Assembly (NCBI RefSeq): GCF_900769625.1
Contig: NZ_CAAGHK010000044.1
Span: 1-35,421 of the forward strand
From: an uncultured Clostridium sp.
GTDB taxonomy: Bacteria > Bacillota > Clostridia > Clostridiales > Clostridiaceae
DNA length: 35,421 nucleotides
Direction: 5' to 3'
Under the pieces are notes generated by a model. It had not been told where the DNA came from, did no database searches, and saw nothing but the letters and a program-made list of their open reading frames with translations. The translations under genes were made by a program, and so were the position numbers. Below are positions 23,290 to 30,312 of this stretch, one piece after another; within the stretch, counting starts at the first letter, position 1; each line of letters opens with the position of its first letter.

Positions 23290-23841
23290 ATGAATGCTAT
23301 AGAAATAATGATGAATGAACATAGATATATTGAACGTATGCTTAAGGTGGTTAGAGCAGCATGTTTTAAAGTTTTAAAAAATGAAGAAGTAGATTTAAAT
23401 GATTTTGATAAGATAATAAGCTTTATAAGAGAATATGCAGATGGACATCATCATAATAAAGAAGAAATAATGCTTTTTAATAGAATGATTGAAAACTTAG
23501 GACTGCTTGGTGAAAAGCTTGTAAAACATGGAATGCTTGTTGAACATGACTTTGGAAGATTATACGTGCAGAATTTTGAAGAAGCATTAAAGAAAGTTAA
23601 AGCTGGTGATGAAGAAGCAAAGCTTGACCTTATTGCTAATGCAATTTCATACACTGACCTTCTTACAAGACATATAGACAAGGAAGACAGAGTTGTATAT
23701 ACTTTTGCACAAAGAGAAATGAAAGAAGAAATAATGAATGATATAGACAGTGAGTGCATTGATTATGAAAATAAACATGAAGAAGTAAAAGATAAGTATA
23801 TAAAAGTACTTGAAGAATTAGAAAGTAAATATATTAGATAG
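23290..23841 (+). CDS. Hemerythrin HHE-domain protein
   Basis: The 183-residue helical protein has the metal-ligand pattern of HHE hemerythrins: His11 in NEHRYIERML, DGHHHNKEE (His53-55, Glu58), HGMLVEHDFGR (about 77-87) and TRHIDKEDRVVY (His121, Glu124). Such proteins bind a di-iron centre and serve in oxygen, NO or peroxide sensing or detoxification, which fits an anaerobe. CGAGG is about 11 bases upstream of the ATG. It is a single gene with its own terminator, and a palindrome near its -35 suggests repression. Confidence 0.88.
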   Translation: MNAIEIMMNEHRYIERMLKVVRAACFKVLKNEEVDLNDFDKIISFIREYADGHHHNKEEIMLFNRMIENLGLLGEKLVKHGMLVEHDFGRLYVQNFEEALKKVKAGDEEAKLDLIANAISYTDLLTRHIDKEDRVVYTFAQREMKEEIMNDIDSECIDYENKHEEVKDKYIKVLEELESKYIR

Positions 23842-23859
23842 AATTAACAAATAATACAG

Positions 23860-23910
23860 GAACATCTGAAAGTATTGTAAATAATTTCAGATGTTCTTAT
23901 TTTCTTTTCT
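23860..23910 (+). terminator. Terminator after the hemerythrin gene
   Basis: A 12-bp perfect stem GAACATCTGAAA/TTTCAGATGTTC and a T-rich tail (TTATTTTCTTTT). Confidence 0.8.
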
Positions 23911-24029
23911 AACAATAAAATAAGAAGTGCTGCCAAGGAACAATAAAAAACTTATAAAAAAGATGCGGTTTGAAATCTTTATGTTGTAGGATATAATATA
24001 TATGTTCTAATAAATAGTTTACATAGTAA

Positions 24030-24142
24030 TTAAAAATCCTTTGAGGATTTTCACCCAAATTGTCAATTATCAATTGATAAGCATTTTAAATAAACGTATT
24101 AGAATAAACGATTTTCACTTAAATTGTCAATTGTTCAATGTC
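24030..24142 (+). repeat. REP-like AGGATTTTCAC...AAATTGTCAATT repeats
   Basis: AAAAATCCT-TTG-AGGATTTT forms a small hairpin followed by CACCCAAATTGTCAATTATCAATTG (24053-24077). A second copy of the right part, GATTTTCACTTAAATTGTCAATTG, is at 24110-24133. A third, related version is inside the palindromic element at 32428-32512. TCTAATAAATAGTTTA at 24006-24021 also recurs at 29394-29409. Confidence 0.65.
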
Positions 24143-24186
24143 AATTGCAAAAATACAATAGAAAAATGTAATGAGGAGCTTATTTA

Positions 24187-25152
24187 ATGAAATACTATTT
24201 TGCACCAATGGAAGGTATAACTGGATATATATATAGAAATGCATATGCAGAGTTTTTTGATAATATAGATAAATATTTTACACCATTTATAATACCAAAT
24301 GAAAGCAGGAAGTTTAAAACTAAGGAGCTTATAGATGTTCTGCCTGAAAACAACATAAACATGAATATAGTACCGCAGATACTTACTGATGACAGCAAAG
24401 GTTTTATAAATACATCAAAAAAGCTTCAGAAAATGGGCTATAATGAGGTAAACTTAAATTTAGGATGTCCATCTGGTACAGTAGTAGGAAAAGGAAGAGG
24501 TTCAGGATTTCTGGCAAGAAGAGATGAGCTTGAAAGATTTTTAGATGACATATTTGAAGGCAGTGAAATAAAAATTTCAATAAAGACAAGAATAGGAAAA
24601 GAAAGTCCTGAAGAGTTTTATGAACTAATAAAAATATACAACAAATATCCAATGGAAGAACTTATAATTCATCCAAGGACAAGAAAAGATTTTTATGGAA
24701 ACAAGCCTAATTTAGAAGTGTTCAAAGATGCTATGTCCATGAGCAGAAATCCTATATGCTATAATGGCGATATTTTTACAGTGAAGGATCATGATGATTT
24801 GTGTAAAAAATTCCCACAGCTTAAATCTATAATGATAGGAAGAGGCATTCTTGCCAATCCAGGGCTGATGAAGGAAATAAACGGTGAAGAGCCGATAAAT
24901 AAGGATGTTATGAAATCTTTTCATGATAAAGTTCTTAATTCTTACCTGGATTATTATCCACAGGATATAGGTGCCTTATTTAAAATGAAGGAATTGTGGT
25001 CATATAATATTTACATATTTTCGCAAGGTAAAGAATATCTTAAAGAAATAAGACAATCAAATACATTAGAAGAATATAAGCAGATTGTTTCAAGGTTATT
25101 TGATGAACAGGAAATAATCGAAGGGGCAGGATTGTTTAATAATAGGTTTTAA
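24187..25152 (+). CDS. tRNA-dihydrouridine synthase
   Basis: The 321-residue FMN-dependent enzyme reduces uridines in the tRNA D-loop with NADPH. A TIM-barrel start YFAPMEGITGY (4-14) is followed by the catalytic signature NLGCPSGTVVGKGRGSGF, with Cys94 as the proton donor. IKTRIGK (about 136-142) and IHPRTRKDFY (about 159-168) follow, then the FMN-phosphate site IMIGRGILANP (about 217-227). Length is typical of the family. GAGGAG lies eight bases or so before the ATG. It is not clear which D-loop position it modifies. It stands alone between the REP-like repeats and two hairpins. Confidence 0.92.
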   Translation: MKYYFAPMEGITGYIYRNAYAEFFDNIDKYFTPFIIPNESRKFKTKELIDVLPENNINMNIVPQILTDDSKGFINTSKKLQKMGYNEVNLNLGCPSGTVVGKGRGSGFLARRDELERFLDDIFEGSEIKISIKTRIGKESPEEFYELIKIYNKYPMEELIIHPRTRKDFYGNKPNLEVFKDAMSMSRNPICYNGDIFTVKDHDDLCKKFPQLKSIMIGRGILANPGLMKEINGEEPINKDVMKSFHDKVLNSYLDYYPQDIGALFKMKELWSYNIYIFSQGKEYLKEIRQSNTLEEYKQIVSRLFDEQEIIEGAGLFNNRF

Positions 25153-25154
25153 GA

Positions 25155-25222
25155 ATCACATATGTGATATTTTTATGCATAATATTTAGAAGTGCAGTAG
25201 ATTAAATAAATTATCTACTGCA
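25155..25222 (+). terminator. Hairpins after the dihydrouridine synthase gene
   Basis: ATCACATATGTGAT (25155-25168) is followed by ATTTTTATG; then a 10-bp stem TGCAGTAGAT/ATCTACTGCA (25193-25222). Either could end transcription from the left; the second also lies ahead of the convergent gene's end. Confidence 0.5.
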
Positions 25223-25269
25223 TTGTATGGTAAAAATATTACAGAAGTTAATTAGTTCAAATATAACTA

Positions 25270-25422
25270 TTATTTTTCATATTCATTTGATTTTATAAAT
25301 ATATATGAATCACAAGTTATACAATGGAACATATCTTTATATGTATTTTCTTCTGGGTCTTCAATTTTACCTTTATAAGCCATAACATTATTACAAATTT
25401 GGCATTTAATTTTGTTGCACAT
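25270..25422 (-). CDS. Small zinc-ribbon protein
   Basis: The 50-residue protein starts MCNKIKCQICNNVM and has a second knuckle CITC near residue 34, giving two CxxC pairs 24 residues apart, a zinc-ribbon. The frame is open to 25458, but AGGAGGG (complement of 25430-25436) and family form support ATG at 25422. Function is unknown. The neighbours point to no pathway. Confidence 0.6.
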   Translation of the reverse strand: MCNKIKCQICNNVMAYKGKIEDPEENTYKDMFHCITCDSYIFIKSNEYEK

Positions 25423-25517
25423 AATTTCCCTCCTTTCCTTATGTATATAGTAAAACATTTATACGGAAAATTCATTGCATAAATTGTGGAAATAAAACTT
25501 ATAGAGAATAGAGAGTT

Positions 25518-25709
25518 TTAAGAAAAAATGATATTCCCTTTGTAATAGAGCTGAAAAAAGATGATACGTGTGAAAATTCCTTAAATCAAATTAAGGAAAA
25601 AGAATATGTTCAAAAGTTTAGAAATGAATATGAGGGCAGAGTTTTAGCTGCTGCTATATGTTATGATTCTAAGAAAAAAGAACATCAATGCAAAATTGAA
25701 GAAATATAA
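25518..25709 (+). pseudogene. Relic of an AAA-ATPase-like/PD-(D/E)XK protein C terminus
   Basis: The frame reads IPFVIELKKDDTCENSLNQIKEKEYV and on to a TAA at 25707-25709. It matches the C-terminal nuclease section of the family seen complete at 717-2420 (AVILELKVCRNFNELEKRAD, then DALKQIEEKKYE). There is no start, ATPase part or ribosome binding site. A terminator directly follows, as expected at the end of a former gene. Confidence 0.75.
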
Positions 25710-25720
25710 GGTTATGAAAA

Positions 25721-25781
25721 AAGCCCTGTATAAGATTTAGGATTTAAACTGAAAGTCTTATAAAGGGCTTCTCTATTTTTT
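25721..25781 (+). terminator. Terminator after the relic
   Basis: A 16-base stem with one mismatch (AAGCCCTGTATAAGA against TCTTATAAAGGGCTT) and a tail CTCTATTTTTTT. Confidence 0.85.
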
Positions 25782-26084
25782 TAGGTATAGGAAAGTATAA
25801 AAATTTTTAAAACTGAAACCTAGAATTATACCAATGGATTAAGAGGCATGAAAAGGCTAAAGTGTTATTGACAAAGTGGGGCGTGGCGCAGCAACTTTTT
25901 TATTTACATCACAATTAAGAATTTAAAGAGCTTTAGTCTTAGAGATTTAAAAAACTATAAATCTTAAGATTATAAGAATTTAAGAAGCGGGTTATGGGAT
26001 TAACCTTTGATATATGCTTTATATTATGGTAATATATTTATGCAAATACCAATATATGGGAGAGATGATGAAGGGAATGTACAA
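25782..26084 (+). other. Intergenic region
   Basis: AT-rich with runs such as AGATTTAAAAAACTATAAATCTTAAG. No repeat, RNA or gene is recognised apart from the possible early start region of the next frame (TTG 26007, ATG 26040). Confidence 0.4.
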
Positions 26085-26324
26085 ATGGAGGAAATACGCA
26101 ATAAACTATTAATGATGGCACTTCATGACTTTAAAAAACTTTTTGCAAAGATAAAAAAGAACTGCAAAATGGAAAAGATGGATATAAAGAAAATCAGGAG
26201 CAAGATGAAAGAACTCAACCCTGAAATGTATGATGTAATGTCATGTGAAAAGGGCAGTAAATTTGGTTTACGGATTAAAGATATCTATGGCAGGCTTTCG
26301 CAAAAAAATCATATATACAAATAA
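26085..26324 (+). CDS. Hypothetical protein
   Basis: The open frame runs from a TTG at 26007 (105 residues), but the first two candidate starts lack ribosome binding sites. ATG 26085 has GAAGGGA about nine bases upstream and gives 79 residues: MEEIRNKLLMMALHDFKKLFAKIKK, then a basic helical stretch and a tail SKFGLRIKDIYGRL. It is basic and helical, without membrane segments. No family is recognised. It may be real or the remains of a larger gene, since the area carries other relics. Confidence 0.35.
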   Translation: MEEIRNKLLMMALHDFKKLFAKIKKNCKMEKMDIKKIRSKMKELNPEMYDVMSCEKGSKFGLRIKDIYGRLSQKNHIYK

Positions 26325-26518
26325 TATGCGAAAATAGTTTATATAAAATAAAAATATGGATTCAAAATAAGAGCTAAAATTAAAAAAATAAATATTTCAA
26401 TTAAAAATGAACATTAGATAATTAACATTTTGTGTAAAAATATCAGAGGATTTTTAAATTATTATGTAAACTATTTATTTGAATTTATATATTATTAATG
26501 TGATATAGTATAAAATTT

Positions 26519-26552
26519 GCTATGAAAAAATATCTTTGAAAATTAAATAAGA
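26519..26552 (+). repeat. 34-base leader repeat, copy 2, upstream of the AAC(3) gene
   Basis: Identical over 34 bases to 13712-13745, with further similarity just upstream (TAAAATTT against TAAATTTG). It starts about 10 bases after a TATAGT that could be a -10. As in copy 1, it contains a boxA-like CTTTGAAAA and a five-codon frame (ATG AAA AAA TAT CTT TGA). Confidence 0.85.
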
Positions 26553-26584
26553 AAATAATTAATGTAATAGGGGAAAATTATATT

Positions 26585-27388
26585 ATGGAAAATATGCATG
26601 AAGAAAGAAAAATCGTATTAAAAAATGATTTAATTAAAGGACTGCAGGATGCTGGAGTAAAAAAGGGACAGTCTATAATGGTTCATACATCATTGAAAAG
26701 CTTGGGATTTGTATGTGGAGGTGCGCAGATTGTCATCGAAGCACTTCTTGAATGTGTCGGATGTGAAGGTACAATAATGATGCCTACACAAAGCTGGAAA
26801 AACCTTGATCCTGAGACTGGTGTACATTGGGAAGAGCCAAAAGAGTGGTGGCAGACAATAAGGGATAACTGGCCGGCATATGATAAAGATATAACTCCTA
26901 CCAACACAATGGGACAGGTTGCTGAAATGTTCAGAAGGTGGCCGGGAGCAGTTCGAAGTAATCATCCTGCACGTTCTGTTGCGGCACTTGGAAAATATGC
27001 GCAGTATCTTACAGAAAATCATGATTTGTCTAATATCTTTGGTGAAGATTCACCAATTGATAAGCTATATAAATTGGATGGATATGTACTGCTTATTGGC
27101 GTAGGATACGATAAGAATACTTCAATTCATTTGGCAGATGTCAGGGCCGAGTATCCAGGAAAGCATAATGTAAATGAAAGCAGTGCAGTAATGGTTGATG
27201 GAAAAAGAAAATGGGTGACATATAATACGCTGGCAGTTGATGGTGAAGATTTTGCTGATATTGGCAGAGCATTTGAAGCTAATCACCAGGTTAATAAAGT
27301 GAAAATTGGTAATGGCGAAGTACGATTTATGAGGCAGCGTGATATAGTTGATTTTGCTGTGGATTGGATTGAAAAATACCGCAAGTAA
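26585..27388 (+). CDS. AAC(3)-family N-acetyltransferase
   Basis: The 267-residue protein is of the aminoglycoside 3-N-acetyltransferase family (PF02522). It has IMVHTSLKSLGFV (about 31-43), TIMMPTQSW (about 64-72), TNTMGQVAEMFRRWPGAVRS (about 107-126, key TxTMG), NHPARSVAALG (about 127-137) and FGEDSPIDKLYKLDGYVLLIGVGYDKNTSIH. Asp and His residues of the acetyl-CoA/substrate site appear kept. Clinical AAC(3) enzymes inactivate gentamicin-like drugs; chromosomal relatives such as YokD or FrbF may act on other amines, so drug resistance is not shown. The ribosome binding site is AGGGGAA (about 26569-26575). The leader carries the 34-base repeat. Confidence 0.88.
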   Translation: MENMHEERKIVLKNDLIKGLQDAGVKKGQSIMVHTSLKSLGFVCGGAQIVIEALLECVGCEGTIMMPTQSWKNLDPETGVHWEEPKEWWQTIRDNWPAYDKDITPTNTMGQVAEMFRRWPGAVRSNHPARSVAALGKYAQYLTENHDLSNIFGEDSPIDKLYKLDGYVLLIGVGYDKNTSIHLADVRAEYPGKHNVNESSAVMVDGKRKWVTYNTLAVDGEDFADIGRAFEANHQVNKVKIGNGEVRFMRQRDIVDFAVDWIEKYRK

Positions 27389-27390
27389 AT

Positions 27391-27453
27391 AAAAAATTCT
27401 CCATTAACGTTTTACTGTTGCATAACAGTAAAACCATTAACGGGGAATTTTTT
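27391..27453 (+). terminator. Terminator after the AAC(3) gene
   Basis: A long stem of about 28 bp with a few mismatches and a GCAT loop (inner arms TTTTACTGTT/AACAGTAAAA), followed by T6. The A-run on the other side would also serve the convergent tetR gene. Confidence 0.85.
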
Positions 27454-27548
27454 ATTGTATGTACATATTAAATATGAATTTAAACAATATAATAAAAGAT
27501 CTTACAATTTTACTTAGTGATATGTTATCTAAAATTTATGTAAAATTA

Positions 27549-28115
27549 CTATATTAAGAAATATTTATTGATATCTGAAGAAAGCTTTAGTATTCCTTTA
27601 ATATCTTCAGGATTTTGATTTATAGAAATCCAGCGTATGGAATTCATAATAATTGATGTATAAATCTGTGCTATATATTCATTGCCCAGATTATATTTAT
27701 CAATTTTCTTAGTTCTTTCAAAATACTCAAAACAGCTTCTGCTTATTATGCTGTATAGTTTGTTGAACAAATCCAGGTTCTGTTCATTGAATTCAAGAAA
27801 TGTTCTAAATATATCGGCATTTTCATATACATAATTAAGAAGCTCGTCAGCTGTCTCAATTTTCAGTGACATGGATTTATCACTGAAATAATTGGCTCCC
27901 AGTGCGGTAAAATTTGAAATTATCTTTTCAAAAAAGTGTTCAAGCAAATCATATTTATCTTTATAATGCGAATAAAAAGTGGAACGGCTTATCATTGCCT
28001 CATCACATATATCTTTTATTGTTATATCATTAAATGTCTTTTCTTTTATGAGATTCAAGAAAACATCTTCAATAGTTTTTGTAGTTTTCTGCACACGTAT
28101 GTCTTTTGATTCCAT
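27549..28115 (-). CDS. TetR/AcrR-family transcriptional regulator
   Basis: The 188-residue protein has the TetR helix-turn-helix at residues about 12-58: TIEDVFLNLIKEKTFNDITI, then KDICDEAMISRSTFYSHYKDKYDLL. The rest is a helical ligand-binding part like TetR_C in clostridial regulators (SSCFEYF-type 'SRSCFEYFERTKKID' section). The start has GGGG about ten bases upstream. It is divergent from the degV-type gene 400 bases away. The palindrome AATAGT-ATAAA-ACTATT 60 bases upstream is a candidate autoregulatory operator. The ligand is unknown. Confidence 0.88.
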   Translation of the reverse strand: MESKDIRVQKTTKTIEDVFLNLIKEKTFNDITIKDICDEAMISRSTFYSHYKDKYDLLEHFFEKIISNFTALGANYFSDKSMSLKIETADELLNYVYENADIFRTFLEFNEQNLDLFNKLYSIISRSCFEYFERTKKIDKYNLGNEYIAQIYTSIIMNSIRWISINQNPEDIKGILKLSSDINKYFLI

Positions 28116-28518
28116 CTGTAAACCCCAATCTGCGTAATTTAGATAAATTTATACTATCATGTCCTTTATGAACTAAATAGTATAAAACTATTATATATCT
28201 AAAATTCTGATTAGTATATACATTTCAATTAACAATTTATATTGGAGAATTAAAGTGAAAATATGCATTATTTTCTAAATTACATATACAATATTCATTA
28301 TACTGTAGATATAATAGTGCTATAATAATAGGAATAAATTATATTTTATAGCCAATTATTTATAACATTAATATTTGTTGATATAATATAGCATATGAAA
28401 AACTACATTATAGTTATAAGTGTACGAAAAACTACATTTTTATATTTATTGTAAGTTGAATAATAGAATATGTGTAGATAAAATATGTACTAGAATATGA
28501 GTAAAGAGAGGGACATTT
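28116..28518. other. Divergent intergenic region, tetR / degV
   Basis: Contains the palindrome at 28176-28192 and two copies of GAAAAACTACATT (28397-28409 and 28426-28438) 29 bases apart. The rest is AT-rich promoter DNA. No gene is seen. Confidence 0.5.
28176..28192. promoter_or_regulatory. Palindrome upstream of tetR
   Basis: AATAGT-ATAAA-ACTATT, a perfect 6-bp inverted repeat with a 5-base centre, the size usual for TetR-family operators, about 60 bases before the start codon. Confidence 0.4.
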
Positions 28519-29379
28519 ATGTGTAATAGTATTGCTGTCGTAACGGACACTAACAGCGGAATAACACCACAAATGGCAGAAAATTTGGGAGTTACTGTTA
28601 TTCCAATGCCTTTTTATATAAATGATGAATTATTTTATGAAGGTATTACTTTAAATTCAGAAGAGTTTTATAAAGCTCTTGATAATAATGCTGAAGTAAA
28701 GACATCCCAGCCGGCACCAGGGGAGATAATGAAAATATGGGATGAGCTTTTAAAAGATAAAGAAGAGATTGTATACATACCTATGTCAAGTTCACTTAGT
28801 GGAAGCTGCCAGACTGCACAAATGCTTGCTGATGATTATCAAGGAAAAGTATATGTTGTAAATAATAGAAGGATATCTGTTACTCAAATGCAGTCAGTCA
28901 AGGATGCAGTCAGTCTTGCACAGAAGGGAAAGAGTGCATCAGAAATTAAAGAAATCCTCGAAGAAAGACAGTATATGTCCAGTATATATATAACACCTGA
29001 TGATCTTGATTATTTAAAAAAAGGCGGCAGAATTACACCAGCAGTTGCATCTGTTGCCAAGGTATTAAATATAAAGCCAGTTCTGGAAATACAGGGGCAG
29101 AAGCTTGATGTATTCAAAAAGGTAAGAGGAATGAAGATAGCAAGAAAAACAATGAAGCAGGCTATACGTGATGACCTTGAAAACAGATTTGCCGATATAA
29201 AATCCATGAAGATATATGCAGCCTATACAAGCAATAAGGAACTGGGTGAACTCTGGAGACAGGAGCTTGTAGAAGAATTCCCAGGATATGAAATTGAACT
29301 GTATCCATTATCATTAAGCGTAAGCTGTCATATCGGACCCGAAGCATTAGGTGTTGGATGTACAGAAGAACTGCTTTAA
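28519..29379 (+). CDS. DegV-family fatty-acid-binding protein
   Basis: The 286-residue protein has the DegV/FakB layout: AVVTDTNSGI (about 5-14), VTVIPMPFYINDELFYEG, KTSQPAPGE with the lipid-carboxylate-binding TSQP motif (about 60-68), IPMSSSLSGSCQTA (about 90-103), and a late SVSCHIGPEALGVG (His near 272). FakB proteins present fatty acids to the kinase FakA for phospholipid synthesis; no fakA is nearby. GAGAGGGA precedes the ATG. Several DegV proteins per genome is normal in Firmicutes and the specificity cannot be told. Confidence 0.9.
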   Translation: MCNSIAVVTDTNSGITPQMAENLGVTVIPMPFYINDELFYEGITLNSEEFYKALDNNAEVKTSQPAPGEIMKIWDELLKDKEEIVYIPMSSSLSGSCQTAQMLADDYQGKVYVVNNRRISVTQMQSVKDAVSLAQKGKSASEIKEILEERQYMSSIYITPDDLDYLKKGGRITPAVASVAKVLNIKPVLEIQGQKLDVFKKVRGMKIARKTMKQAIRDDLENRFADIKSMKIYAAYTSNKELGELWRQELVEEFPGYEIELYPLSLSVSCHIGPEALGVGCTEELL

Positions 29380-29475
29380 TAATATCTATATATTCTAATA
29401 AATAGTTTAATAATAAGATAGAATGATATATTAAAAAAATATATGTATATAATGATCTTAATAGGAGATAGTGAT

Positions 29476-30141
29476 ATGACTAAAATCAAAGGTGTTTTAT
29501 TTGACATGGATGGTGTTATTTTCGATACTGAAAAAGCCTATTTAGAAACTTGGACAAAAGTATTTAAAAGCTATGGATATGATTTAAAGAGAGAAACATA
29601 TATATCTATCATGGGAACGGGAAGGGACAATGCCGTAAGTACTTTTAAAGAAGCTTTTGGTAATGATATTCCAATGGAGGATATGTACAAAGACAAAGAT
29701 AGAATTCTTAAGGAAATAATTGAATCAGGAAGTGTTCCATTAAAGCCGGGAGCAGTAGAAATACTTACATACCTAAGAGAAAATAACATAAAGACTGCAC
29801 TTGCAACAAGTGCCAGAATGTGGCGTGCTGAAACTCAGCTGAAAATGTCAGGGATAAAGGATATGTTTGATAAAATCACCTGTGGAGATGAAATCAAAAA
29901 TTTAAAGCCGGATCCAGATATATTTTTAAAATCAGCTCAAAAGCTTGCATTAAATCCTGATGAATGTATTGTAATTGAGGATTCACCAGCAGGAATTCAG
30001 GCAGCTTTTAATGCAGGAATGTATGGAATTCACGTTGAAGACCTGAAAGAAGCAGATGCGACTATAAAAAAATACTGCCAGGCAAATTTTAAAAACTTAA
30101 TGGAAATCAAAGAGTATCTTGCAGATAAATTTTTAAAATAA
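29476..30141 (+). CDS. HAD-superfamily hydrolase, beta-phosphoglucomutase-like
   Basis: The 221-residue protein has motif I DMDGVIFDT (Asp10 nucleophile, Asp12 acid/base), motif II TSAR (about 105), and motif III/IV with the Lys in KNLKPDPDIF (about 140-149) and EDSPAGIQAA (about 165-174). The helical cap between residues 15 and 80 is of the beta-PGM/phosphatase subclass. It is therefore a sugar-phosphate phosphatase or mutase. The open frame starts at 29443, but AGGAGA at 29463-29468 and the family N terminus (TKIKGVLFDMDG) support ATG 29476. Confidence 0.88.
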   Translation: MTKIKGVLFDMDGVIFDTEKAYLETWTKVFKSYGYDLKRETYISIMGTGRDNAVSTFKEAFGNDIPMEDMYKDKDRILKEIIESGSVPLKPGAVEILTYLRENNIKTALATSARMWRAETQLKMSGIKDMFDKITCGDEIKNLKPDPDIFLKSAQKLALNPDECIVIEDSPAGIQAAFNAGMYGIHVEDLKEADATIKKYCQANFKNLMEIKEYLADKFLK

Positions 30142-30182
30142 ATATAAAGCAGCGTTAAGTAATTTAACGCTGCTTTATATTT
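30140..30182. terminator. Hairpin after the HAD gene
   Basis: A perfect 19-bp stem (30140-30158 with 30164-30182) and a 5-base loop. AT-rich ends on both sides allow action on either strand, although the T run is short. Confidence 0.75.
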
Positions 30183-30185
30183 AAC

Positions 30186-30272
30186 TTCACCAAACCATTC
30201 CGGTGGTGTGAAATTTTCAGCATCTTCTAACGAATTAAATTCGATTTCACCATAAAAGAATTCAGTAGGCAT
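30186..30272 (-). pseudogene. Relic of a CYTH-domain protein
   Basis: The - strand reads EFFYGEIEFNSLEDAENFTPPEWFGEV. This matches the conserved end of CYTH (class IV adenylate cyclase/triphosphatase-type) proteins: ...E(V/I)EF-S-EEA--F-PP-WFG--V. Only about 30 residues remain, and the frame then runs into the terminator hairpin and the HAD gene. The catalytic N-terminal ExExK part is missing. Confidence 0.6.
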
Positions 30273-30312
30273 GCTAATGTCAGCTGCTCCAAGAGTGAGT
30301 GAATTGCTGGGT

